DNA from: an uncultured Clostridia bacterium
GTDB taxonomy: Bacteria; Bacillota; Clostridia; Oscillospirales; Acutalibacteraceae
DNA length: 64,000 bases
NCBI GenBank assembly: GCA_947623205.1
Contig: CANQGM010000001.1
Location: 62,001 to 126,000, forward strand
Direction: 5' to 3'
Below, in pieces: positions 44,417 to 53,377 of this stretch. The position numbers were made by a program, and so were the translations under genes. Below the pieces are notes generated by a model. That model saw only the letters and a program-made list of their open reading frames with translations, searched no databases and was not told the origin of the DNA. Every line of letters starts with the position of its first letter. Position 1 is the stretch's first letter.

Positions 44417-45601
44417 TCAGTTGTCATCAGCTGAAATATATGTGATTTTCAAATTTTGCAGAGCTTCTTCAACAAGAGGGGCAAAATCAACTTTTTGCTC
44501 AGCCTCTTTTACATATTTGAGTACCGGTCGGGTACGGGGATGCTTTGGCGTAAATACCGTACAGCAATCCTCATAAGGTTCAATTGAAATGTCAAATGTA
44601 TCTATCTTGTATGAAATATCTATAATTTCCTGCTTATCCATACCTATTAAAGGTCTGAAAACAAGCATATTTGCCGCCTCGTCCGTACAGCTGAGCGCCC
44701 CTATTGTCTGGCTTGCAACCTGTCCCAGACTTTCGCCCGTAATCAGCGCGGAACAGTCATTATTTTCAGCGATTTGTTCGGAAATGACCATCATAAGTCT
44801 GCGCATTATTATTGTAAACAGTTCTTCGGGACATTTGTTTTTTATTGTTTCCTGAATTTTTGTAAACGGAACCGTAAACATTGTCATTTTGCCCGAATAT
44901 TTGCTGACTTTTCTTAAAAGCCTCACTGTCTTTTCCTCGGCGCGTCTGCTTGTGTACGGAGGGCTTGCAAAATGAATTGCCGTAAGCTTTATTCCACGTT
45001 TTGCCATCATGTATGCCGCTACGGGAGAATCAATGCCGCCGCTTATAAGAATTGCTGCGTTGCCGCCCGTACCTACGGGGATCCCGCCGGCGCCCTTCAT
45101 AGGGTCTGTGTGAACATATGCGCCGAAATCCCGTATTTCAACATAAACGGTAATATCGGGGTTATGAACGTCGACCTTTAAATGAGGATATTTTGAAAGA
45201 ATTTCTGCGCCGAGCTCCCGGCATATTTCGGGTGATTTATACTCAAACCTCTTATCGCTGCGCTTTGCCTCAACCTTAAATGTCTTTGCCGCCCTAAGCT
45301 TTTTTTCAAGATATTCCGTAGCCGTCCGCTTTACAGCATCAAGAGTTTTTTCGTCGCAAACGGCGGCGCGTGAAAATGAAACTATGCCGAATATTCTCGA
45401 AATCCTGTCACAGGCTTCGTCAAGGTCTACCCCGTCAGTCAATGGTTTGACATATATTATTGACTGCGCCGAAGAAATTTCAAAACTCCCGAGACTGTGC
45501 AGTGAATATTTTATATTCTTTTTTAATACATCTTCAAAGGTGCGGCGGTTAAGACCCTTTAATACGATCTCCCCGTCTTTGAGAAGAATAATCTCTTTCA
45601 T
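44417..45601 (-). CDS. thiI: tRNA 4-thiouridine synthetase ThiI
   Basis: Adenylates U8 of tRNA and transfers sulfur from a desulfurase to make 4-thiouridine. The 394 residues show an N-terminal ferredoxin-like/THUMP part (residues about 1-165) and the PP-loop ATPase motif ISGGIDSPVAAYMM near 186-199, followed by ITGESLGQVASQT. The C-terminal rhodanese domain of the E. coli protein is absent, as in Bacillus, where a dedicated NifS-like desulfurase takes over. That desulfurase is encoded 24 bp upstream. Confidence 0.96.
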   Translation of the reverse strand: MKEIILLKDGEIVLKGLNRRTFEDVLKKNIKYSLHSLGSFEISSAQSIIYVKPLTDGVDLDEACDRISRIFGIVSFSRAAVCDEKTLDAVKRTATEYLEKKLRAAKTFKVEAKRSDKRFEYKSPEICRELGAEILSKYPHLKVDVHNPDITVYVEIRDFGAYVHTDPMKGAGGIPVGTGGNAAILISGGIDSPVAAYMMAKRGIKLTAIHFASPPYTSRRAEEKTVRLLRKVSKYSGKMTMFTVPFTKIQETIKNKCPEELFTIIMRRLMMVISEQIAENNDCSALITGESLGQVASQTIGALSCTDEAANMLVFRPLIGMDKQEIIDISYKIDTFDISIEPYEDCCTVFTPKHPRTRPVLKYVKEAEQKVDFAPLVEEALQNLKITYISADDN

Positions 45602-45625
45602 ATTTATTCCGTTCTTTGTTTAAAA

Positions 45626-46753
45626 TTATCTGTGAACAAGCATTTGCAGGCCTTTTTCAATGCCGGCGCACAGCGCGTCAATATCATCTTTTGTATTATG
45701 CTTAGAAAAACTTATTCTTAAAGCGCTGTCGGCACGGTCTTTTTTAATGCCCATTTCATTAAGAACATAACTCGGCTTACCTTTTGCGCAGGCGCTGCCC
45801 GAGGACACAAACACATTGAGCTCTTCAAGAAAATGGAGCATTGTCTCGCTCCTTACGCCGCCTGCCGAAATATTAAGTACATAAGGCAGCGCATTTGCGG
45901 GGGAGTTAAAAATTACCCCGTCAATGCCCGACAGCTTTTCCTTTGCATAATCGCTGAGCGATTTTACTTTTTCGTAATCGGCAGTTAAATCAAATTCGCC
46001 GCACGCGGTCCCAAATGCCGCTATAAGAGGCAGCGCCTCCGTTCCGGGGCGTATTTTCATTTCCTGCTCTCCGCCGTACTGACAGGGAACAATGCGTACG
46101 CCTTTTTTTATAAAAAGGGCCCCGCATCCTTTAGGCGCGTGAACCTTGTGCGCGCTTACGCTTATTAAATCTGCTGCAAGCTTTTTGGCGTTAACCTGAA
46201 TTTTTCCGAATGCCTGAACCGCGTCGGTATGGCAGATTATGCTGTTATTTTTCTCTTTTACTGCTGTAAAAATCTCGCCTGCCGGCATAACAGCGCCCGT
46301 TTCATTGTTAACGCTCATTACAGATACCATTACAGTTTCTGCGTCAACCTCGTTTAAAATATCATCGGGGTGTATCATTCCATCGCTCTGCGGAGGGACT
46401 GCGGTTATTTTAAATCCGTCTTTTTCAAGTTTTTTTGCCGCCTCAATTATGCTGCTGTGTTCAATTGAGGATATTATTATCTTTTTGCCGCGTCTCTTTT
46501 TTGCTTCGACAGTTCCAAACAGCGCAATGTTGTTTGCCTCTGTTCCGCCGCTTGTAAAGAAAATTTCTTCACTCAAAGCACCAAGACATTTTGCGACAGT
46601 TTTTCTGGCCGCGGCAAGCTCATGCTCTGCCAAAATACCTTTTAAATGCAGCGACGAAGGATTGCCGTAATTTTGAGTCATTACTTCATATGCCTTTCGG
46701 GCGGCTTTCTCTGAAACTTTAGTTGTGGCACTGTTGTCAAGATAATGTTCCAA
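45626..46753 (-). CDS. Cysteine desulfurase (NifS/IscS family)
   Basis: PLP enzyme that takes sulfur from cysteine for tRNA thiolation and possibly Fe-S clusters. The start is set at TTG 46753, with GGAGGAGAAGG just upstream; the long frame before it encodes unrelated hydrophobic residues. From there the 375 residues follow the family: HYLDNSATTKVSE, TSGGTEANN, the PLP lysine in SVSAHKVHAPKGCGALF and the catalytic Cys in SSGSACAKGKPS. Its position before thiI matches the NifZ-ThiI pairs of Firmicutes. Confidence 0.95.
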   Translation of the reverse strand: MEHYLDNSATTKVSEKAARKAYEVMTQNYGNPSSLHLKGILAEHELAAARKTVAKCLGALSEEIFFTSGGTEANNIALFGTVEAKKRRGKKIIISSIEHSSIIEAAKKLEKDGFKITAVPPQSDGMIHPDDILNEVDAETVMVSVMSVNNETGAVMPAGEIFTAVKEKNNSIICHTDAVQAFGKIQVNAKKLAADLISVSAHKVHAPKGCGALFIKKGVRIVPCQYGGEQEMKIRPGTEALPLIAAFGTACGEFDLTADYEKVKSLSDYAKEKLSGIDGVIFNSPANALPYVLNISAGGVRSETMLHFLEELNVFVSSGSACAKGKPSYVLNEMGIKKDRADSALRISFSKHNTKDDIDALCAGIEKGLQMLVHR

Positions 46754-46896
46754 GCCTTCTCCTCCGTCATATAAGTATATATATTTATTATTATACAATA
46801 TAATAATACAAAAATAAAGTGGTTTTTTTAACATAAACAAGAAAAATAAGCACACAATAAATGCAGTGACAAATAACATACAAAGAAGGTAAAATA

Positions 46897-47352
46897 ATGA
46901 TTTCATCAAAAGAATACGATAAAATTGTGAAAAACAATTCACCGAAAAGTAAATGTTTTGTGAACGGACTGAAAGCATTTTTAATCGGCGGAGCAATATG
47001 CGCTGTCGGACAGGGCTTTACAAATTTGTACCAGGCAGTCGGAATGAATAAGGACGAAAGCAAAACGCTGACCTCGGTAACGCTTATATTCATAGGTATT
47101 TTGCTTACCGCAATAGGCGTATATGATAAAATAGCACGCCATGCGGGCGCAGGTACGCTCGTACCGATTACAGGATTTGCAAACGCGGTCTCTTCGCCGG
47201 CAATCGAGTTTAAATCCGAGGGATTTATAGCAGGGCTTGGCGCAAAAATGTTTATAATTGCCGGTCCCGTAATAGTTTACGGAGCCTCCGCCTCAATAGT
47301 TTACGGAATAGTTCTGTGGATACTCCATATGTTCGGAATTAATTTATTTTAG
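46897..47352 (+). CDS. spoVAC: Stage V sporulation protein AC
   Basis: Membrane channel component through which dipicolinic acid enters the spore and leaves during germination. The 151 residues have the SpoVAC pattern FLIGGAICAVGQGFTNLYQ, GILLTAIGVYDKIARHAGAGTLVPITGFANAV and the C-terminal helix, with about four membrane segments. AGAAGG is the ribosome site. The usual partners spoVAD and spoVAE do not follow; the next gene is convergent. It marks the host as a member of a spore-forming lineage. Confidence 0.93.
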   Translation: MISSKEYDKIVKNNSPKSKCFVNGLKAFLIGGAICAVGQGFTNLYQAVGMNKDESKTLTSVTLIFIGILLTAIGVYDKIARHAGAGTLVPITGFANAVSSPAIEFKSEGFIAGLGAKMFIIAGPVIVYGASASIVYGIVLWILHMFGINLF

Positions 47353-47422
47353 CGTGCAAACAGGCTTTCCACGAATAATGATTGAGATAAACAAACACAA
47401 TTCTGCGGCATATGTAATAAAA

Positions 47423-49141
47423 TTACTTGTCAACTTCGGGTATTGGAGTTCTGTCAGTATCATTAAGGCGGTTGCCGTATAAGTAATAATCGGTCTCTTT
47501 TGCGATCACCGACGAAAGCGCTACGACGGCAAAAATATTCGGAAGAGCCATAAGCGCGTTGAAAATATCCGCAATTTTCCATACAAGGTCAAGCGCCGTA
47601 ACCGAAGCAATAAATAAAATTGAAATAAATATAATTTTGTACGGCATTACTCCCTTTCTTCCGAACAAATATACTATACAGCGTTCACCGTAATACGACC
47701 ATCCCAGAATTGTAGAAAACGCAAAAAGTACAATTCCCACAACAAGAATAGGCGAGCCTATTATCGGAATTTGCTCAAACGCCGCTGAAGTAAGTTTTTC
47801 GCCGTTGATGCTTAAGACATCAATATTAGGATTTTTTATGCATGAACTTACAATTACAAGTCCCGTCATAAGACACACAACAACGGTATCCCAGAATGTG
47901 CCGGTCGCGGATATCATAGCCTGCCTGACAGGGTTTCTTGTCTGCGCCGCAGAGGCAACTATGGGAGCGGAGCCCAAACCCGACTCATTGCTGAACAAAC
48001 CCCTTGCTACTCCGTAACGTGCCGCCATCATAATCCCCGCGCCTGCAAGTCCTCCGCCTACTGCGGCGGGAGAAAACGCAGAGACGCATATTGTGCATAC
48101 TGCCTGCCACAAAACATTATAATTAAAGCATAAAATCGCAACACATCCCAGCACATAAAGAATCGCCATAAACGGTACAAGTTTTTCACAGACCTTTGAA
48201 ATTGACTTGATCCCGCCAAAGATAACAAGTGCGGTACAAACGGCGATTATAATGCCTGAAACGAGTGAAACAAGCGAAATGCCTTTTTCGGTAAAAATAA
48301 TGTTTGTGGCATTCTCAGGGATTTCCGCCTTGAACACATTGCCTTCAACACTGCTCATTGAAACACCTGTCCACGAAGCGTTTTCACTGCTGCCGTCAGT
48401 TGTGTAATAAACATAAGGCGAATTCCATTTTGAAGTGTTGTTTAAATATATGTATTTGCCTTTTTCGCCGCTCTTATAGCTGTTCCATACCGAACCGTTA
48501 TCATAAATTTTGTCATAACCCTCAAAGGCGACCTTATTTGTTTTGTCAGCATTCATAAAGTTTATGTCCAGTTCACGGCCCGCATTAAAGGTTTCATCCA
48601 TAATGCTTGAAATAGCGTTTGACTGAACTCCGCACCCAATTCCAAATGACGCAAACGCGGCAAATATTGCAAAAAGAACAGCAATCCACTTTACACTGCG
48701 TTTTTTCCCTCCGATTTTGGGGTGGATGCCCCGCTCAATTGCATACATCGCGCCGCCCTGCATTTTGCCGTCCGGTGTTTTTACGCGGTATTTTACGGCA
48801 ATAAGCGACTCGGCATATTTAGTAGCCATTCCGAACACACCCGTAAGCCAGCACCAAAGCACGGCGCCTGCGCCGCCGAGTGCAACCGCCGTGCCGACAC
48901 CTATTATATTACCCGTGCCTATTGTTGAGGCAAGGGCGGTCGTAAGTGCCTGAAATGGACTTATATCGCCGTTAGCTTTGGGATCTTTCGTTATTGAAAG
49001 TTTAATTGCCGTCAGTGTTTTTCGCTGAATAAATTTTGTTCGAACCGTCATAAAAATATGTGTTCCAAGCAAAATAATTATCATTGGAATACCCCAGATA
49101 AAGCTGTCAATATTTTTTACAACTTCGTTAAATAAACCCAT
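47423..49141 (-). CDS. AGCS-family alanine/glycine:cation symporter with inserted CBM26-like module
   Basis: Sodium- or proton-coupled amino-acid importer. The transporter core is clear: FQALTTALASTIGTGNIIGVGTA near residue 64-86, KYAESLIAVKYR, ARYGVARGLFSNESGLGSAPI and the C-terminal helices. At 572 aa it is about 100 longer than usual. The extra part, about residues 185-288 in what should be an outside loop, contains YIYLNNTSKWNSPYVYY, SWTGVSMS and AEIPENATNIIFTEKG at 229-287. This is the layout of a CBM26 starch-binding module (aromatic YxxxxxxW, WPG-like and IIF strand). Gene 49162 lies 20 bp upstream. Confidence 0.88.
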   Translation of the reverse strand: MGLFNEVVKNIDSFIWGIPMIIILLGTHIFMTVRTKFIQRKTLTAIKLSITKDPKANGDISPFQALTTALASTIGTGNIIGVGTAVALGGAGAVLWCWLTGVFGMATKYAESLIAVKYRVKTPDGKMQGGAMYAIERGIHPKIGGKKRSVKWIAVLFAIFAAFASFGIGCGVQSNAISSIMDETFNAGRELDINFMNADKTNKVAFEGYDKIYDNGSVWNSYKSGEKGKYIYLNNTSKWNSPYVYYTTDGSSENASWTGVSMSSVEGNVFKAEIPENATNIIFTEKGISLVSLVSGIIIAVCTALVIFGGIKSISKVCEKLVPFMAILYVLGCVAILCFNYNVLWQAVCTICVSAFSPAAVGGGLAGAGIMMAARYGVARGLFSNESGLGSAPIVASAAQTRNPVRQAMISATGTFWDTVVVCLMTGLVIVSSCIKNPNIDVLSINGEKLTSAAFEQIPIIGSPILVVGIVLFAFSTILGWSYYGERCIVYLFGRKGVMPYKIIFISILFIASVTALDLVWKIADIFNALMALPNIFAVVALSSVIAKETDYYLYGNRLNDTDRTPIPEVDK

Positions 49142-49161
49142 TTTTTACCTCGTTTGATTAA

Positions 49162-49833
49162 TTATCTTTTTTCAATTGCTGCTGCATTTTTTATTATGCG
49201 TTCAACGTCGCAAAGTCCGTCGGCAACGTCAAACAAAAGCGGTTTTACTTCATCTGTCGGTTCATCAAGGTCGGGCACCATTACGGTTACGCATCCTGCG
49301 GAGCTTGCCGATTTTATGCCGTTTGGCGAGTCTTCAAGCGCAAGACATTCGTTCGGCGCAAGGCAAAGCTCTTCAGCCGCTTTTAAATAAATGTCCGGTT
49401 CGGGCTTGCCTTTTAAAACCATTGAAGCACAAATTATTTTGTCAAAATATTTGTAAAGTCCAAGACTTTGAAGATAACGCTCAGTTATGTCGGGTGCAGT
49501 TGCCGTCGCAAGCGCCAGTTTAAATCCGTTTTCTTTAAGCCGGCAGAGTAATTCATCAGCGCCCGCCTTTGCCTCTATTCCGTTTTTCTCTATGTATCTG
49601 TCCATAAGCTCAACTCTCTTGTCGTGAACTGCGTAATAGTCAAAATTCTCTCCAAAATAGCCTTTAAGCTTTTTAACCGCAAAAGGACGCGCCATAGAAC
49701 GGATACTCAGCACGTGCTGTATGTTCATAGGATAACCGTAAAAATTTGCCGCCTCGCACCAAAACCGAACATACAGCTTTTCAGTGTCAAGAATAACACC
49801 GTCCATATCCGAAATTACTCCCTTGATTTTCAA
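49162..49833 (-). CDS. HAD-superfamily hydrolase, beta-phosphoglucomutase-like
   Basis: Phosphatase or phosphomutase of HAD subfamily IA, 223 aa. Motif I is SDMDGVILDTEKL, motif II ALATATAP, motif III LKGKPEPDIYL and motif IV ALEDSPNGIKSA. The alpha-helical cap lies at about residues 18-85. Such proteins act on beta-glucose-1-phosphate or related sugar phosphates; the exact substrate is not predictable. It precedes the symporter gene on the same strand. Confidence 0.88.
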   Translation of the reverse strand: MKIKGVISDMDGVILDTEKLYVRFWCEAANFYGYPMNIQHVLSIRSMARPFAVKKLKGYFGENFDYYAVHDKRVELMDRYIEKNGIEAKAGADELLCRLKENGFKLALATATAPDITERYLQSLGLYKYFDKIICASMVLKGKPEPDIYLKAAEELCLAPNECLALEDSPNGIKSASSAGCVTVMVPDLDEPTDEVKPLLFDVADGLCDVERIIKNAAAIEKR

Positions 49834-49887
49834 TACATATGTACCCCCTTAATGCACTTCCGCGCACTCCAATTGCGCAAAGTTGTT

Positions 49888-50799
49888 TTAACTGTCTTGT
49901 GATTCAAGATATGCGGTCACGCCGCAAACAGAATTTGCACCGTCGGCGCAGGCGGTAATTATTTGTCTGAGCGCCTTTGTGCGAACATCACCTGCCGCAA
50001 AAAGACCTGCTGTGGAGGTTTGGCAGTCTTCACCTGCAATAATGTATCCCGCTTCATCGGTTTTTACAATATTTTTTACTGCGCCGCTGCGCGGAGAAAC
50101 CCCCACGGCAATAAATACGCCGTCAGCGTCAATTTTTCTTCCGTCTTTAAGCAAAACGGCCTTCACTGTTTTGTCTCCTATTATTTCATCCAGTTCGGCG
50201 CTGTATATTACCTCTGTATTTTCTGTGTTTATTAGTTTTTGTACTCTTCCTTTGTCGGCTCTGAATTTATCTCTGCGGTGAACAACTATGACCCTTTTGC
50301 ATATTTTTGAAAGGTACAATGCGTCTGTAACGGCTGTGTTTCCGCCGCCTACTACAATAACTGTTTTGTTCCTGTAAAAAAAGCCGTCGCACACGGCGCA
50401 GTAACCCACGCCGTGTCCTGAAAATTCTTTTTCGCCTTTTACTCCAAGCTCCCTGTGAGTTGCGCCGGCGCAATATATTACGGTTTTTGCCCTGTACTCA
50501 TTGTTTGCGCATTTTATATTAAATGATTTGTTTTCTTTTTCAATCAGACTTACCTCGTCATTAACCATAGGAGCGCCAAGCGACTTTGCATGCTCATAAA
50601 ATTTTTTAATGAGCTCAAACCCGTTCACACTGTCAAAGCCTGTATAATTATCAACCTCGTCTGTCAGAGCGATCTGACTGCCCATTGACGATGAAATATC
50701 GGCAAGTATAAAATCAAGTCCGCTTCTCATGGCGTAAACCGCCGCAGTAAGTCCTGCGGCACCGCCGCCGGCTATAAACAGATCAAGCATATCATTCAT
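49888..50799 (-). CDS. trxB: Thioredoxin reductase
   Basis: FAD/NADPH flavoenzyme that keeps thioredoxin reduced. The 303 residues contain the FAD motif IAGGGAAGLTAA, the redox-active CAVC at residues 134-137, the NADPH motif VVVGGGNTAVTDAL and the C-terminal GLFAAGDVR. It overlaps trxA by 8 bp, forming a translationally coupled trxA-trxB pair. Confidence 0.95.
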   Translation of the reverse strand: MNDMLDLFIAGGGAAGLTAAVYAMRSGLDFILADISSSMGSQIALTDEVDNYTGFDSVNGFELIKKFYEHAKSLGAPMVNDEVSLIEKENKSFNIKCANNEYRAKTVIYCAGATHRELGVKGEKEFSGHGVGYCAVCDGFFYRNKTVIVVGGGNTAVTDALYLSKICKRVIVVHRRDKFRADKGRVQKLINTENTEVIYSAELDEIIGDKTVKAVLLKDGRKIDADGVFIAVGVSPRSGAVKNIVKTDEAGYIIAGEDCQTSTAGLFAAGDVRTKALRQIITACADGANSVCGVTAYLESQDS

Positions 50800-51115
50800 T
50801 GATGTTCCCCATTATTGTATTAATAAGCGTATCTTTAGGCTGAACTCCTACAAGCCGTATTTTTTCAACCCCGTCTTTAAACAAAATCAGCGTAGGTATG
50901 CTCATAACTCCGAAAAAATCGGCAATTCCCGAATTTTGGTCAATATTTATTTTTGCAAAGCCAACCTGAGATTCCATTTCTTTGCTCACCTCGTCAACGG
51001 TGGGTGCAAGCATTTTACACGGACCGCACCAGTCGGCATAAAAATCAACAAGTACGGGTTTGCCGCTTTGAAGCACTTCATTTTCAAAATCCGTAGCCGT
51101 TACCGCTTTTACCAT
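50792..51115 (-). CDS. trxA: Thioredoxin
   Basis: Small disulfide reductase, 107 aa, with the active site WCGPC at residues 29-33, the cis-proline loop MSIPTLILFKDG and the closing GVQPKD helix. It is coupled to the reductase gene downstream. The transcript probably starts in the 170 bp before it, after the terminator of the transketolase genes. Confidence 0.97.
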   Translation of the reverse strand: MVKAVTATDFENEVLQSGKPVLVDFYADWCGPCKMLAPTVDEVSKEMESQVGFAKINIDQNSGIADFFGVMSIPTLILFKDGVEKIRLVGVQPKDTLINTIMGNINE

Positions 51116-51226
51116 AATATCACTCCAAAAGATTTTAATAGGGTGCAGCTGAAAAGAAAAATATGCTCAGAAACTCAGATGCTCCCAAAAGTATTTTTCC
51201 CGGGATTCTTTTATTTATTATAAATT

Positions 51227-51263
51227 AAAACAGGGTTGACCCATATTTGAGCCGACCCCGTTT
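51227..51263 (-). terminator. Probable terminator of the transketolase genes
   Basis: On the minus strand AAACGGGGTCGGCTC pairs, with G-U wobbles, with GGGTCAACCCTGTTT, followed by a T-rich stretch. It lies about 30 bp after the C-terminal subunit stop codon. Confidence 0.65.
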
Positions 51264-51291
51264 GTTAACAGAAAAGTTTATAACGTATTGT

Positions 51292-52245
51292 TCAGCCCTT
51301 TTTTACAACGTCTCTTATAACTTTGGCAATATGGGGCTGTGTAAGTCCGAATTTGTCGAGCAGCTCAAGAGCAGGACCGCTGTATCCAAACCTGTCGGTT
51401 ACACCAATTTTTGTTACCTTGACGGGATACTCTTGGCTTACAACCTCGCAAACGGCGTCGCCGAGTCCGCCAATCACGTTATGTTCCTCAACTGTTATTA
51501 TCCTGCCTGTTTCCTTTGCCGCTTTAATAATTATTTCTCTGTCGATAGGTTTTATAGTATGAATGTTGATAAGTCTTGAGTTAATGCCTTCGGCCTCAAG
51601 CTCCCTGACCGCTTTTAAAGCTTCGTTTACAACAAGACCCGTTGCAATTACCGCAACGTCGTTTCCTTGATGAAGGGTAATACCCTTGCCAAGCTCAAAA
51701 GTGTAGTTATCAGGGTCGTTAAAGCTGTCAACAGCAAGTCTGCCAAGACGGATATAAACGGGGCCTTTGTGCTCAACGGCCGCCTTTGTTGCCGCCATCA
51801 TTTCATAATGGTCGGCAGGATTAAGAATAACCATACCCGGAATAGTGCGCATAACGCCTATATCTTCAAGGCACTGGTGAGTTGCACCGTCCTCGCCTGT
51901 TGAAATTCCTGCGTGACTTCCTGCAATTTTGACATTAAGATGCGGGTATGCAACGGAATTTCGTATCTGCTCAAAGGCTCTTCCGGTAGAAAACATAGCA
52001 AAAGAAGCCGCAACCGGTATTTTTCCTGCCGCAGCCATACCTGCGGCAACACCTATCATATTGCCCTCGGCAATGCCGCAGTTAAAAAATCTGTCGGGAA
52101 ATTCCTTTTTGAAAATTCCTGTTTTTGTAGCCGCAGCAAGGTCGGCGTCAAAAACTATAATGTCTTTATTTGTCTTTGCAAGTTCGCAAAGAGCCATTCC
52201 AAAGCTTTCTCTCGTAGCCTTTTTAATTACCTGTGACATCAGCAA
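51292..52245 (-). CDS. Transketolase, C-terminal (pyrimidine-binding) subunit
   Basis: Second half of a split transketolase of the pentose-phosphate pathway, 317 aa. It has the pyrimidine-binding region (DADLAAATKTGIF, FNCGIAEGNMIGVAAGMAAAGK), STGEDGATHQ and the transketolase C-domain ITVEEHNVIGGLGDAV. It overlaps the N-terminal subunit gene by 7 bp, so the two are made together. Split transketolases are common in Clostridia and archaea. Confidence 0.94.
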   Translation of the reverse strand: MLMSQVIKKATRESFGMALCELAKTNKDIIVFDADLAAATKTGIFKKEFPDRFFNCGIAEGNMIGVAAGMAAAGKIPVAASFAMFSTGRAFEQIRNSVAYPHLNVKIAGSHAGISTGEDGATHQCLEDIGVMRTIPGMVILNPADHYEMMAATKAAVEHKGPVYIRLGRLAVDSFNDPDNYTFELGKGITLHQGNDVAVIATGLVVNEALKAVRELEAEGINSRLINIHTIKPIDREIIIKAAKETGRIITVEEHNVIGGLGDAVCEVVSQEYPVKVTKIGVTDRFGYSGPALELLDKFGLTQPHIAKVIRDVVKKG

Positions 52246-53087
52246 TTCCCCTCCAATCTGTCAATTTCAGCCTGAAGCTCAGCTGTTGCCTGCTCATACT
52301 GCTCTTTATTAGGAGCAGTACCGTGCCAGCTGACCTGATTTTCCATAAACGAAACTCCCTTGCCTTTAATTGTTTTGGCAAGAATTGCTGTAGGTTTGCC
52401 CTTTATAGTTTTAGCCTTTTCAAATGCCGATTCTATCTGTTTAAAGTCGTGACCGTCAATTTTTATCACTTCAAAGCCAAAGCTCTCAAATTTTTTGTCA
52501 AGAGGTTCAATGCCGGCAACCTCTTCAACAGTTCCGTCGATTTGCAGACCGTTCTGGTCGACAATTACAACCAGATTGTCAAGCTTGTTGTGAGAAGCAA
52601 ACATTGCCGCCTCCCAAACCTGACCTTCCTCAACCTCACCGTCGCCGAGGACCGTATATGTTCGGTAGGCTTTGTTGTCTATCTTTGCAGCAAGCGCCAT
52701 ACCGCAGGCAGCAGAAATGCCCTGACCGAGAGAACCCGTACTCATATCAATTCCCGGAGTACCTTTCATATCGGGATGACCCTGGAGCATTGAGCCGACA
52801 TGGCGCAGAGACGTAAGCTCAGACCAGTCAAAATATCCCTTTAATGCAAGAGTTGCATAAAGGCTTGGGCAACAGTGACCTTTTGAAAGAATAAATCGGT
52901 CCCTGTCCTTCCAGTCAGGATTTTTGGGGTCGACATTCATCTCTTTAAAATATAAATAAGTAAAAATATCGGCTGCTGAAAGCGAGCCTCCCGGATGACC
53001 TGATTTTGCGTGATAAGTGCCGAGAATCGCACCCATTCTTGACTTTGCGGCAAGAATCTGAAGCTGCCGAATTTCTGAACTCTCCAT
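52239..53087 (-). CDS. Transketolase, N-terminal (thiamine diphosphate-binding) subunit
   Basis: First half of a split transketolase, 282 aa from ATG 53087 (AAAGGA nine bases upstream). ThDP features: HPGGSLSAADI, SKGHCCPSLYA, TGSLGQGISAACGMALA and the GDGEVEEGQVWEA metal motif with VVDQNGLQIDG. Working with the C-terminal subunit it moves two-carbon units between sugar phosphates. It would supply sedoheptulose-7-phosphate, the substrate of GmhA in the capsule locus. Confidence 0.95.
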   Translation of the reverse strand: MESSEIRQLQILAAKSRMGAILGTYHAKSGHPGGSLSAADIFTYLYFKEMNVDPKNPDWKDRDRFILSKGHCCPSLYATLALKGYFDWSELTSLRHVGSMLQGHPDMKGTPGIDMSTGSLGQGISAACGMALAAKIDNKAYRTYTVLGDGEVEEGQVWEAAMFASHNKLDNLVVIVDQNGLQIDGTVEEVAGIEPLDKKFESFGFEVIKIDGHDFKQIESAFEKAKTIKGKPTAILAKTIKGKGVSFMENQVSWHGTAPNKEQYEQATAELQAEIDRLEGNC

Positions 53088-53204
53088 TTTTACCATTCCT
53101 TTCAGAATATTGAGTTTCAAATCCGAAACTCAAATGTGCCGAACACAACAAAGTTTGCACCCTTTAAAGCAATAAACTGTCTTATCGCATACAAACCTAA
53201 TTTA

Positions 53205-53232
53205 ATTATACACAAAACCGTTTTAATTTCAA
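53205..53232 (-). promoter_or_regulatory. Sigma-A promoter of the transketolase genes
   Basis: Minus-strand TTGAAA (53227-53232) and TATAAT (53205-53210) separated by 16 bp, about 115 bp before the start codon. Confidence 0.65.
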
Positions 53233-53291
53233 CATTAAATTAAACAATTTTTTGTGTTTTACAAAATCTAAAAAATATAAATAGTTAAACC

Positions 53292-53319
53292 TTGAAAGAA
53301 AATCGTTTTGTGATATAAT
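53292..53319 (+). promoter_or_regulatory. Sigma-A promoter of coaX
   Basis: TTGAAA at 53292-53297 and TATAAT at 53314-53319, 16-bp spacer, about 60 bp before the coaX start. Confidence 0.65.
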
Positions 53320-53377
53320 TAGCTTTATACTTGCTGATATTTTACATACTATAAAACTGCAATCGGGAGGAAAAATA

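Noticed and set aside
46754..46996. N-terminal hydrophobic extension of the cysteine desulfurase
   Set aside because: The family starts at HYLDNSATT; GGAGGAGAAGG stands right before a TTG there, while the extension has no ribosome site and no similarity to the family.
47353..47422. A terminator between the convergent spoVAC and symporter genes
   Set aside because: No stem with a T run could be built from the 70 bp.
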